DNA from: Cenarchaeum sp.
GTDB taxonomy: Archaea; Thermoproteota; Nitrososphaeria; Nitrososphaerales; Nitrosopumilaceae
Length of the DNA: 10,550 nt
Direction of reading: 5' to 3'
Assembly (NCBI GenBank): GCA_020027365.1
Contig: JAHRAJ010000032.1
Coordinates: forward strand, 1 to 10,550
Numbering within the stretch: position 1 is the first letter of the stretch; the number at the start of each line of letters is the position of its first letter. The notes under the pieces are model-generated. The model had not been told where the DNA came from. It saw nothing but the letters and a program-made list of their open reading frames with translations, and searched no databases. The position numbers were made by a program, and so were the translations under genes. Shown piece by piece: positions 1 through 6,855 of the stretch.

Positions 1-2
1 TC

Positions 3-74
3 GGCAGCCGCGTCATAGGGCGGGTCGTTGGCGGGAGGGGCAGGGTGGAGGTAAACTCCGTCCGGATCGCCTGA
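3..74 (+). CDS. Possible 3' end of a gene entering from the left edge (partial)
   Basis: The frame beginning at base 3 is open from the window edge to a TGA at 72-74. It reads as about 23 residues ending in VEVNSVRIA, with a Val/Gly/Arg-rich stretch (VIGRVVGGRGRVEV) that looks like a C-terminal beta hairpin. Such endings occur in proteins of the PurM/ThiL/HypE AIR-synthase superfamily, but the fragment is far too short to assign. Codons such as AGG, ATA and GTC match the neighbouring genes. It could equally be chance open frame in GC-rich DNA. Confidence 0.3.
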   Translation, partial: GSRVIGRVVGGRGRVEVNSVRIA

Positions 75-110
75 TCGCCTGCCCCTTTGCTGGCGTGCCT
101 GCGGCGACCT

Positions 111-129
111 GCGCCGCCGCCGCCGCCGC
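111..129. repeat. (GCC)n triplet run upstream of the antiporter gene
   Basis: About six consecutive GCC/CCG triplets form a simple-sequence tract in the non-coding leader between the left-edge fragment and the antiporter start. The tract is followed by a short CCTG/CCTGC repetition. No function is visible; it may reflect replication slippage in GC-rich DNA. Confidence 0.6.
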
Positions 130-194
130 ACGGGTGTGCGCCTGCCTGCCTGCGGGATGGCTGGACGCCCTGCGGCCGCCGCCGGGGGTAATCG

Positions 195-202
195 TCTTAT
201 AT
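195..202 (+). promoter_or_regulatory. TATA box for the antiporter gene
   Basis: The AT-rich octamer CTTATATT stands out in very GC-rich surroundings. Its centre lies about 27 bases before the ATG at 226, the normal TATA-to-transcription-start distance in archaea. Transcription would therefore start at or next to the start codon, giving a leaderless mRNA. This is also the main reason for preferring the ATG at 226 over the GTG at 136. Confidence 0.65.
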
Positions 203-225
203 TGCCCGTCATTCCAGCACGTCTG

Positions 226-1572
226 ATGGCGGCAGAGGCGCACTTTATCCAGATCATCATAGGGATTGGGATACTTTTGTTTGCCGCCAAGATCATGGCG
301 GAGGTATTTTTGAGGCTGAAGCTTCCGATCGTGCTGGGCGAGCTGCTGGCCGGCATGATAATCGGCCCCTTTGCACTGGGATCGTTTCTTGTCTGGGACG
401 GGGAGCAGCTGCTGCAGATTGGGCCCGAGATCAAGGCACTGGGGGAGATTGGGGCGATTGTAATCCTGTTCATGGCCGGGCTGGAGATGACCCCCAAGGA
501 GTTTCTCAGGGGGGGCAAGGCGTCATTTACCGTCGGCACGCTTGGCGTGGTGGTGCCGTTTTTTGCGGGGCTGGTGTCGTTTCAGATGTTCGGATACGAC
601 GCGTTGCAGTCCATGATGATCGCCACGGCGCTGACCGCCACAAGCATCGCCATATCGATCCAGGTCCTAAACGAGTTTGGCAAGATAAAGACCTCCGAGG
701 CCCGCCTGATAATCGGCGCGGCGGTCGTGGACGACATACTTGCAATCGCGGTCTTGTCGGTCGTCTCGTCCATCGCGGCCGGCGGTGACGGTGTGGAAAA
801 CATAGACATCGGGGAGATTACGATCACCATCCTCAAGGTGCTTGGATTCTTTGCGGTCATGCTGGTCGCCGCGGTGTTTTTGGTGCCAAAGTTTGTCACA
901 CCCAACCTGTGGAAGGCAAAGGGGAGCGTAGAGGGGATTGCGACGGCGGTTTTCTTTGGGGCCGCCGCCCTTGCAGGTTCGATAGGACTGTCGCCAATCG
1001 TGGGCGCGTTCGCGGTGGGGATGGCGCTGTCCACCACAAAGGTGTTTGAAAAGGTGGAGAGCTACATCGGCAAGGTCGGACTGATATTTGCGCCCCTGTT
1101 CTTTGCGATAATCGGCGCACAGGTGGACTTTACCTCTGTGGATCTCAACATATTGATGCTAAGCGGGGTGGTGATTGTCATAGCCGTGGTTACAAAGCTG
1201 CTTGGCTGCGGCCTGCCCGCCGCCGTGTTCCTCAAGAACAGGGCCCAGGGCATGAGGGTCGGCATCGGGATGATATCAAGGGGCGAGGTGGGCCTGATTG
1301 TGGCAGGCGTGGGCGTGTCGCTGAGCATACTAAACTCCGAGGTGTATTCCACCATCGTGCTGATGGTGGCGGTCACCACCATAATCACCCCGATATGGCT
1401 AAAGATGGAATACCGAAAGGAGATGCAGCGGCAGGGGGAGGGTCTGGCGGCGACGAAACACGATCCCCCTGACGGTCATGGGGGCGGCTCTGGAGGCGGT
1501 GCCGGGGGCGGCGGTGCACGGGTGGCCGACGGCGGCGAGCAAGGGACGCTTGTTAAAAAGGACAAGGTATAA
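226..1572 (+). CDS. Kef/NapA-type monovalent cation:proton antiporter (CPA2 family)
   Basis: Integral membrane antiporter of 448 residues that probably exchanges Na+ or K+ for H+ across the cytoplasmic membrane. Around a dozen hydrophobic segments span residues 6 to 392. Family marks are GELLAGMIIGP (38-48), GAIVILFMAGLEM (76-88), the TATS helix (137-140), the ion-binding Asp pair in GAAVVDD (Asp169-Asp170) and SRGEVGL (351-357), as in NapA/GerN-type proteins. The C-terminal RCK/TrkA-N nucleotide-binding domain of KefB/KefC is absent; instead there is a hydrophilic Gly-rich tail after about residue 405. The frame stays open upstream to a GTG at 136, but those 30 residues are Ala/Gly/Pro-rich and the TATA box lies inside them, so the ATG at 226 is preferred. 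The antiporter call is firm; the transported ion cannot be read from the sequence. Confidence 0.9.
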   Translation: MAAEAHFIQIIIGIGILLFAAKIMAEVFLRLKLPIVLGELLAGMIIGPFALGSFLVWDGEQLLQIGPEIKALGEIGAIVILFMAGLEMTPKEFLRGGKASFTVGTLGVVVPFFAGLVSFQMFGYDALQSMMIATALTATSIAISIQVLNEFGKIKTSEARLIIGAAVVDDILAIAVLSVVSSIAAGGDGVENIDIGEITITILKVLGFFAVMLVAAVFLVPKFVTPNLWKAKGSVEGIATAVFFGAAALAGSIGLSPIVGAFAVGMALSTTKVFEKVESYIGKVGLIFAPLFFAIIGAQVDFTSVDLNILMLSGVVIVIAVVTKLLGCGLPAAVFLKNRAQGMRVGIGMISRGEVGLIVAGVGVSLSILNSEVYSTIVLMVAVTTIITPIWLKMEYRKEMQRQGEGLAATKHDPPDGHGGGSGGGAGGGGARVADGGEQGTLVKKDKV

Positions 1573-1574
1573 AA
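1568..1574 (+). promoter_or_regulatory. TATA box of the H1-like gene, overlapping the upstream stop codon
   Basis: TATAAAA covers the last bases of the antiporter gene, including its TAA stop at 1570-1572. Its centre is 27 bases before the ATG at 1598, so the basic-protein gene can be transcribed by itself as a leaderless mRNA even though only 25 bases separate the two genes. Confidence 0.65.
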
Positions 1575-1597
1575 CGACATTGTGGGGATGACGGTTA

Positions 1598-2260
1598 ATG
1601 TCTGAAAAGCCCGAGACAAGCGAGTCACAAAGCCCGGAATCTGAGCAGCAGCTAAAGAAGATGGAGATACTGCGCGAGCTGCAGACGCTCAAGGCGGAGC
1701 TTGCAAAATTCAAGAGCGGCAGGGCCGCAGACGCCAATGGCGGGGATGCGGCAATCACCCCCAAAAGGCGCACGGGTGCGGCAAAAAGGACTGCGAAACG
1801 GCGGGCCGCTGCTACAAAGACAAAGACAAAGAGCAAGGCCAAGACCCGGGCCGGGGGCGCAAAAAGGACTGCGAAACGGCGGGCCGGCACAACGACGGCG
1901 GCAAAAAAGGGCGGACGTAGTGTAGCACGAAAGACTGCGAAACGGCGGACCGTTACTGCAAAGGGCAAGACCAAGGCCAGGGGCGCAAAGACTGCGAAAC
2001 GGCGGGCCGCGGCTACAAAGACAAAGACAAAGACAAAGAGCAAGGCCAAGACCCGGGCCGGGGGCGCAAAAAGGACTGCGAAACGGCGGGCCGGCACAAC
2101 GACGGCTGCCAAAAAGGGCGGACGCAGTGTAACAAGAAAGGCTGGCAAAAGGCGGACCGTTACTGCAAAGGGCAAGACCCGGGCCGGGGGCGCAAAGACT
2201 GCGAAACGGCGGGCGACGGCTCCAAAGGGGCGCGGTGCCACACGCACAAAACGGCGGTAG
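1598..2260 (+). CDS. Lys/Arg/Ala-rich histone H1-like repeat protein
   Basis: Protein of 220 residues with two parts. Residues 1-42 are Ser/Glu-rich and then form a probable short coiled coil (LKKMEILRELQTLKAELAKF). From about residue 55 to the end the chain is almost wholly Lys, Arg, Ala, Thr and Gly, resembling the C-terminal tail of histone H1 and bacterial HctB/AlgP-type proteins. The pentad TAKRR or a variant recurs at residues 65, 91, 113, 132, 160, 182 and 201, within two tandem units of 67 and 69 residues. Likely role (inference): a dimeric or oligomeric DNA-binding or nucleoid-compacting protein, or possibly an RNA-binding one. There is no histone fold, Alba fold or HMG motif. The start rests on the TATA box 27 bases upstream. 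The high compositional bias means similarity searches alone would be unreliable. Confidence 0.8.
   Translation: MSEKPETSESQSPESEQQLKKMEILRELQTLKAELAKFKSGRAADANGGDAAITPKRRTGAAKRTAKRRAAATKTKTKSKAKTRAGGAKRTAKRRAGTTTAAKKGGRSVARKTAKRRTVTAKGKTKARGAKTAKRRAAATKTKTKTKSKAKTRAGGAKRTAKRRAGTTTAAKKGGRSVTRKAGKRRTVTAKGKTRAGGAKTAKRRATAPKGRGATRTKRR
1791..2214 (+). repeat. Tandem DNA repeat (201 and 207 bp units) inside the H1-like gene
   Basis: Two nearly identical direct copies occupy about 1791-1991 and 1992-2198, followed by a partial third copy from 2199 that begins CTGCGAAACGGCGGGC. Copy 2 has one additional ACAAAG-type hexamer (two more residues, Lys-Thr) in the AAAGAC run near 2013-2040, so the period moves from 201 to 207 bp. 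Identity extends to synonymous positions, which suggests recent duplication or ongoing gene conversion rather than protein-level constraint only. Confidence 0.85.
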
Positions 2261-2325
2261 ATGATTTGGCCGTTGTACTGATGATCACGTGCCGGTCGGA
2301 GATTCATGCTAGCCGATGACGCGGT

Positions 2326-3951
2326 ATGTCACGACACGATCAGGATCTTAGGCTGGCATGCGTGGAGATTACGAGCAATTTGCTGCGCGCCAAAAACCCG
2401 TCCAGGGGGCAGGTGGTGGCGGAGATAAAGAGGGCGTGCTCCAAGTATTCGCTTGACCGGATGCCGAGGAACAACGAGATTCTGTCCAGCGTGTCCGGGC
2501 GGGATTTTGCAAGGCTCAGGCCCGTCTTGCTACGCAAGCCGGTAAAGACCGCCTCGGGCGTGGCGGTGGTTGCGTTGATGCCGATGCCGTATGCGTGTCC
2601 GCACGGGCGGTGCACCTACTGCCCTGGCGGCGTCGAGTCCAATACGCCCAACAGCTACGTGGGGACGGAGCCGTCCGTGATAAACGCCGTGGAAAACATG
2701 TATGATCCGGGGGCGCAGATCACGTCAAAGATTGACAAGCTTGTGGCGTACGGCCATGACGTTGAAAAGATGGAGCTGGTGGTGGTTGGCGGGACGTTCT
2801 TGTTCATGCCCGGGGAGTACAGGGCCGGGTTTGTAAAGTCGTGCTATGACGCCCTCAACGGGTTTGAGTCTGCCACGTTGCACGGGGCAAAGGCGGCAAA
2901 CGAGGGCGCGCGTGTGCGCAACGTGGGGTTTTCCGTGGAGACAAAGCCAGACTACTGCGGGGTTCGAAACGTTGACGACATGCTGGAGTACGGGGTGACC
3001 CGCGTGGAGATTGGAGTGCAGTGCCTGCGCGAGCGCGTGTACGAGAGGACAAACCGCGGGCACGGGATGGCAGAGGTCGTCGAGTCGTTCCGGGTGTCCA
3101 GGGATGCGGGGTATAAGATTGTGGCACACATGATGCCGGGGCTGCCGACGATGACCCCCGAGGAGGATATCGAGGACTTTGCGAGGCTGTTTGACGATCC
3201 GAGGTTTAGGCCCGACATGCTCAAGATATACCCGTCGCTGGTGATCAAGGACACGCCGATGTATGACGAGTATGCGTCCGGGGGGTACCGCCCGTATTCC
3301 GACGAGGAGATGATACGGGTCCTTGCCGAGGTAAAGGCGCGCGTCCCCCCGTGGGTCCGGATAATGAGGGTGCAGCGGGAGATCTCGCCGGACCAGATTG
3401 TGGCCGGACCCAGATCGGGCAACCTCCGGCAGCTTGTACACAAGAGCATGCGTGACAGGGGGATGTCGTGCAGGTGCATCCGGTGCCGCGAGGCCGGGCT
3501 GTCTGCGGGGGGCGGTGCAGGCGGGCTTGCGATGAACCGGCAAGAGTATGATGCGGCTGACGGCAGGGAGGTCTTTTTGTCATATGATGACGGGGATGGG
3601 CGGATTTACGGGTTTTTGAGGCTGAGGATGCCCGGACGGGGGGCGCACCGGGACGAGGTGGCGGGGAGGGCGGACGGCGGCGGCGGGTCTTGCACGTCGG
3701 CGTCGGGGCGCGCCGCCGTGGTGAGGGAGCTGCATGTGTATGGCAGGTCGTTGCGGCCCGGGGATCGGGATTCGGACGGCATACAGCACCGCGGGCTGGG
3801 GCGGGGGCTGATGGCAGAGGCCGAGCGGATATCCGCAGAAGAGTTTGGGGCCGGCAGGATGCTGGTAATCAGCGCAGTGGGAACCCGCCCGTATTACAGG
3901 GGGATTGGGTATGCGCTGGACGGCCCGTACATGGCAAAGGAGCTTGGATGA
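2326..3951 (+). CDS. elp3: Elp3: radical SAM tRNA uridine-34 acetyltransferase
   Basis: Archaeal Elp3 of 541 residues. The family uses acetyl-CoA and radical SAM chemistry to place a carboxymethyl group on C5 of wobble uridine in tRNA, in the cytoplasm. The radical SAM part carries CPHGRCTYCPGG with the CX4CX2C iron-sulfur cysteines Cys91, Cys96 and Cys99, then VVVGGTF (152-158), VGFSVETKPD (200-209) and VEIGVQ (227-232). The Elp3-specific Cys cluster MSCRCIRCREAG is at 380-391. The C-terminal GNAT domain (about 405-541) has the acetyl-CoA loop QHRGLGRGL (487-495) and the signature VGTRPYYRGIGY (518-529). A low-complexity Gly/Ser/Arg insert (about 437-462) sits in the GNAT domain. There is no clear TATA box or Shine-Dalgarno site in the 65-base gap before the ATG, so its promoter is unresolved. 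It is the first gene of a compact set with lysS. Confidence 0.95.
   Translation: MSRHDQDLRLACVEITSNLLRAKNPSRGQVVAEIKRACSKYSLDRMPRNNEILSSVSGRDFARLRPVLLRKPVKTASGVAVVALMPMPYACPHGRCTYCPGGVESNTPNSYVGTEPSVINAVENMYDPGAQITSKIDKLVAYGHDVEKMELVVVGGTFLFMPGEYRAGFVKSCYDALNGFESATLHGAKAANEGARVRNVGFSVETKPDYCGVRNVDDMLEYGVTRVEIGVQCLRERVYERTNRGHGMAEVVESFRVSRDAGYKIVAHMMPGLPTMTPEEDIEDFARLFDDPRFRPDMLKIYPSLVIKDTPMYDEYASGGYRPYSDEEMIRVLAEVKARVPPWVRIMRVQREISPDQIVAGPRSGNLRQLVHKSMRDRGMSCRCIRCREAGLSAGGGAGGLAMNRQEYDAADGREVFLSYDDGDGRIYGFLRLRMPGRGAHRDEVAGRADGGGGSCTSASGRAAVVRELHVYGRSLRPGDRDSDGIQHRGLGRGLMAEAERISAEEFGAGRMLVISAVGTRPYYRGIGYALDGPYMAKELG
3936..3942 (+). promoter_or_regulatory. Shine-Dalgarno-like site deciding the lysS start
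   Basis: AAAGGAG lies in the last codons of elp3 and ends 10 bases before the TTG at 3953. It is only one base from the alternative TTG at 3944 and downstream of the TTG at 3905, so it favours 3953 as the lysS start. The spacing is somewhat long, so the support is moderate. Confidence 0.4.
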
Positions 3952-3952
3952 G

Positions 3953-5569
3953 TTGACGGACGGGCGACAGGATGTCATCGGGAGGGGGACGTGGATTGAC
4001 AAGCTTGCGCATGAGATGGTGGAGCGCGAAGAGGGGCTGGGGCGCAGCACCGACATGCTGAGGGTGGAGAGCGGGCTTGGGGCGTCCGGCATACCCCACA
4101 TTGGGAGCATCGGGGATGCCGTCAGGGCGTTTGGCGTAAAGCTCGCGCTTGAGGACATGGGGCATGGCTCGGAGCTGGTGGCATACTCGGACGATCTTGA
4201 CGGGCTGCGCAAGATACCGGACGGGATGCCGGCCTCGCTGGAGGAGCACATGGCAAGGCCGGTGTCGGCAATCCCGGATCCCGACGGGTGTCACGATTCG
4301 TATGGGATGCACATGAGCAGCTTGCTGCTGGACGGGCTGGACAGGATTGGGGTGGAGTATAGGTTTGAGAGGGCCCGCGACGCGTACGGGAGGGGGGAGT
4401 TTGCCGAGCAGATTCACCGCATTCTGTCAGAGCGCGGGAGGATTGGCGAAAGGATATCCGAGATGGTCGGGCAGGAAAAGTATACCAGGTATCTGCCGTA
4501 CCATCCGGTGTGCGCCGGCTGCGGGAGGCTGTACACGGCAGAGGCGCACGATTATCTGGAGGACAGTAGGAGGGTCAGGTACAGGTGCGGTGACGCCAAG
4601 ATTGGAGAGTCGGTTGTAAGGGGATGCGGCCACGAGGGCGAGGCCGACATCTCCGGGGCCGGCGGCAAGCTTGCATGGAAGGTGGAGTTTGCGGCTAGGT
4701 GGCAGGCGCTGGACATCAGGTTTGAGGCGTATGGCAAGGACATCATGGACTCGGTACGCGTCAACGACTGGGTTGCCGACGAGGTGCTTGGGTTTGCACA
4801 CCCTCACCATGTAAAGTACGAGATGTTCCTGGACAAGGGCGGAAAAAAGATATCAAAGTCTGCCGGCAACGTGGTGACCGCGCAGAGGTGGTTTCGGTAC
4901 GGCTCGCCCCGGTCGGTGTTGCTTTTGCTGTACAAGAGGATTACCGGTGCAAGGGAGCTGGGGTTTGATGACATCCCCGCCCTGATGGACGAGTATAACG
5001 AGCTGGAGGACGTCTACTTTGGGCGTGCAAAGATCGACAACCCGGCGCGGGCGGCCAGGCTCAGGGGGCTGTACGAGTATGTCAACCTGCTGGATCCGCC
5101 CGCCGGCGCTGCACCGCACGTGAGCTATAGGCTGGCCGCCGAACTGGCCGGGATATTTGTAGAGGACAGGGTCGACAGGGTGACCAAAAAGCTTGCGGAT
5201 TACGGCGTCATTGGCGAGGAGGACGCGCAGAGTCTGGCTGTAAGGGAGCTTGTCGGGCTGGCGGGAAACTATGCGGACGACTTTGGCGGCGGTGGCGGCG
5301 GTGGCGGCGACGGGGGGGCGGAGATTGGCAAGGAGGTCCGCGCCGCACTTGCGGGCGTGGCCGACATGCTGGAGGGGACGGAGGATCCGGCGGATTTACA
5401 AAACTCGATATACCAGGCGGCCAAGTCAAACGGCGCGGCCCCCAGGGATCTCTTCCGGGCGCTTTACCGGATAATTCTGGGGACCGACCGGGGGCCAAAG
5501 ATTGGACCCTTCATCCTTGACGTGGGGCGGGGCAAGGTGGGGCGGATGATCAGGGCCTGGTTGGGGTGA
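3953..5569 (+). CDS. lysS: Lysyl-tRNA synthetase, class I
   Basis: Class I LysRS (LysK type) of 538 residues, which charges tRNA-Lys with lysine using ATP. It is the archaeal form, unrelated to bacterial/eukaryotic class II LysRS. The Rossmann fold carries the HIGH-type motif PHIGSIGD (residues 48-55) and the KMSKS-type motif KISKS (299-303). Between them is a Cys cluster (Cys187, Cys190, Cys212, Cys225) that fits the zinc-binding insert of the family, followed by GKLAWKVEFAARW (238-250). The C-terminal helical region is the anticodon-binding part; a run of eight Gly at 445-452 interrupts it and looks like a species-specific insert. The frame is open back to TTG 3905 within elp3. TTG 3953 is chosen because it begins one base after the elp3 stop behind AAAGGAG; TTG 3944 is also possible. 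Translation is probably coupled to elp3. Confidence 0.93.
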   Translation: MTDGRQDVIGRGTWIDKLAHEMVEREEGLGRSTDMLRVESGLGASGIPHIGSIGDAVRAFGVKLALEDMGHGSELVAYSDDLDGLRKIPDGMPASLEEHMARPVSAIPDPDGCHDSYGMHMSSLLLDGLDRIGVEYRFERARDAYGRGEFAEQIHRILSERGRIGERISEMVGQEKYTRYLPYHPVCAGCGRLYTAEAHDYLEDSRRVRYRCGDAKIGESVVRGCGHEGEADISGAGGKLAWKVEFAARWQALDIRFEAYGKDIMDSVRVNDWVADEVLGFAHPHHVKYEMFLDKGGKKISKSAGNVVTAQRWFRYGSPRSVLLLLYKRITGARELGFDDIPALMDEYNELEDVYFGRAKIDNPARAARLRGLYEYVNLLDPPAGAAPHVSYRLAAELAGIFVEDRVDRVTKKLADYGVIGEEDAQSLAVRELVGLAGNYADDFGGGGGGGGDGGAEIGKEVRAALAGVADMLEGTEDPADLQNSIYQAAKSNGAAPRDLFRALYRIILGTDRGPKIGPFILDVGRGKVGRMIRAWLG

Positions 5570-5775
5570 CGGCGGTGGCGTACAACAGACACAACAGATC
5601 AAGGGGCAATGGCGGGTTTTTCCTGATACTGCTGGGCGCGCTGATCTTCATCACGGCCCCCGTGTACCTGGCGGACAGTCCGGGGCTTGGCGCGGCTGCC
5701 ATTGTGGCGGGCTTTGCGGCCGGAGGGATAGGGTTTTACGTAAAGTTTGTCAGGCATAGGTCGGGAGGGGAGTGA
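5566..5775 (+). CDS. Small two-helix membrane protein, unknown function
   Basis: A 69-residue protein with a basic N-terminus (NRHNRSRGN), a first hydrophobic helix at about 18-35, a short loop, a second helix at about 42-60 rich in Ala/Gly, and a basic end (KFVRHRSGGE). By the positive-inside rule both ends would be cytoplasmic, making a hairpin in the membrane. Its GTG start overlaps the lysS stop as GTGA, so it is probably translated by coupling; a GTG three codons later (5575) is an alternative start. I do not recognise a family. Reality as a gene is supported by the overlap, the clean two-helix pattern and the close spacing to the next gene. Confidence 0.7.
   Translation: MTAVAYNRHNRSRGNGGFFLILLGALIFITAPVYLADSPGLGAAAIVAGFAAGGIGFYVKFVRHRSGGE
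5764..5772 (+). promoter_or_regulatory. Shine-Dalgarno site of the coiled-coil protein gene
   Basis: GGAGGGGAG is a strong match to the anti-Shine-Dalgarno end of 16S rRNA. It ends six bases before the TTG at 5779 and overlaps the end of the preceding gene. It fixes the non-ATG start of the next gene. Confidence 0.65.
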
Positions 5776-5778
5776 AAG

Positions 5779-6855
5779 TTGGGGCTGTTTGGGTGGCGAA
5801 GGAACGGGGGTGACGACGGCAAGGACGGGGATGATGATGCTGGCGTCGGGGCATCCGACGTCGGCGGGCGGGGGGACGGTGGCGCGGGCGGCGTTGCCCC
5901 GGATGCCGGCGGGTCGGAGGGTGACGGTGCCGGGGCCGGGAGGGGCGACAACGACGGCGGTGACGATAACAACAACAACAACGACGACGACGCCAATGAG
6001 CAAAAAACAGGGGGGGCCGGCAGTGTGGGGGGGAACAAAACACGGTCTGCGGGTGTGGAACAAGGCGGCCCGGCGGGGGCCGCAGACGGCGGTGCCGCGG
6101 CCGGTGATGGCGGGGGCGGTGCGGGGCTTGCAAAAAGGGGCGAACTAGAGTCGCAGATCAGGGACATGGAGGGGGTGATGGTTGCAAAACGCCGCGAGCT
6201 TGACGGGCTGTCTGCCAAGCTTGTAGACGTCAAGAGCGAGTATGACATAGCGGTGGCCGGACTCATGTCCGTAAAAAAGGAGACAAACGAGGGGAAAAAC
6301 CGCATTGTCTCGCTTGAACGGCAGGAGAGGGTGGCCGCGGCAAGGCTTGAGGATCTTAAAAAACGGTGCGCGCAGGAAGAGTCCGGACTCGAAGACATCT
6401 CCAAGTCAACGGCCCAGCTGGATCGGGTGAAAAAGGACATTGAGCTAAACGCCGAAAAATATGAGAAGATACGGCGGGATGTCGAGGCCGCCCAGGACCG
6501 GCTAAACCAGCTTGGCGTCAAGAGGATAGAGGCAGAAGACCGGTACCAGGAGATGCTTGGCAAGGTGGGCGATGCGGGGGGGCTTGCCGCCCAGCAACGG
6601 GGCGTTGTCGGGGCAAAAGGAACGGACACGGCCGGCAGGGGCGGCGGCACCGACACCGGCTCTCCCAAGAACGTGGTAGAGGCAGCAAGCGCGGTGGTCG
6701 CATCGATGAAGGCAAAACTGAGCATAGCACAAAAGGAGGTCGAGACGGTAAAGCGGTTGCTTGAAAAGGAGAGGTCTGAACATGAAAAGACAAAGGAGGA
6801 TCTGATGCGGCTCCGGCGCAAGACGGGCGACGGGGGTGCCGCCAGCGCCGGCTAG
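5779..6855 (+). CDS. Coiled-coil protein with acidic low-complexity N-terminal region
   Basis: A 358-residue protein of unknown function. After MGLFGWRRN comes an approximately 110-residue region dominated by Asp, Gly, Ala and Asn, including NNNNNDDD at 64-71, which should be disordered. Residues from about 118 to 250 have the heptad-like Lys/Glu/Leu pattern of a long coiled coil, broken near 190-200 by CAQEESG. A second Gly-rich linker (about 255-295) leads to another coiled coil at about 305-350. No Walker motif, membrane helix or catalytic motif is visible, so it is not an SMC-type ATPase. A strong Shine-Dalgarno site and a three-base gap to the small membrane gene place it last in the elp3-lysS set. 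A structural or scaffold role, perhaps with the membrane protein, is inference. Confidence 0.8.
   Translation: MGLFGWRRNGGDDGKDGDDDAGVGASDVGGRGDGGAGGVAPDAGGSEGDGAGAGRGDNDGGDDNNNNNDDDANEQKTGGAGSVGGNKTRSAGVEQGGPAGAADGGAAAGDGGGGAGLAKRGELESQIRDMEGVMVAKRRELDGLSAKLVDVKSEYDIAVAGLMSVKKETNEGKNRIVSLERQERVAAARLEDLKKRCAQEESGLEDISKSTAQLDRVKKDIELNAEKYEKIRRDVEAAQDRLNQLGVKRIEAEDRYQEMLGKVGDAGGLAAQQRGVVGAKGTDTAGRGGGTDTGSPKNVVEAASAVVASMKAKLSIAQKEVETVKRLLEKERSEHEKTKEDLMRLRRKTGDGGAASAG
5968..5991 (+). repeat. (AAC)5(GAC)3 triplet run coding Asn5-Asp3
   Basis: Five AAC and three GAC codons in frame encode the NNNNNDDD stretch of the coiled-coil protein. The identical codon use shows slippage-type expansion at the DNA level within a disordered region. 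Confidence 0.75.

Noticed and set aside
136..225. Upstream GTG extension of the antiporter
   Set aside because: The 30 extra residues are Ala/Gly/Pro-rich and non-membrane, and the TATA box is inside this stretch. The ATG at 226 fits a leaderless transcript.
1791..2214. CRISPR-like array
   Set aside because: The repeats are long in-frame protein-coding units without unique spacers. No CRISPR array was seen anywhere in the window despite the Cas4-like gene.
1399..2307. Long minus-strand open frame opposite the H1-like gene
   Set aside because: It mirrors the tandem repeats and GC-rich codons of the plus-strand gene, giving an implausible Arg/Pro/Phe/Val repeat protein. The plus strand has a correctly spaced TATA box.
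2725..3543. 272-residue minus-strand open frame inside elp3
   Set aside because: It lies wholly within the conserved radical SAM region of Elp3 and shows no recognisable motif.
5736..6821. 361-residue minus-strand open frame opposite the coiled-coil gene
   Set aside because: It is rich in Ser and Pro with no domain pattern, as expected from the antisense of Asp/Gly/Lys/Glu codons. The plus strand has a strong Shine-Dalgarno site and operon spacing.
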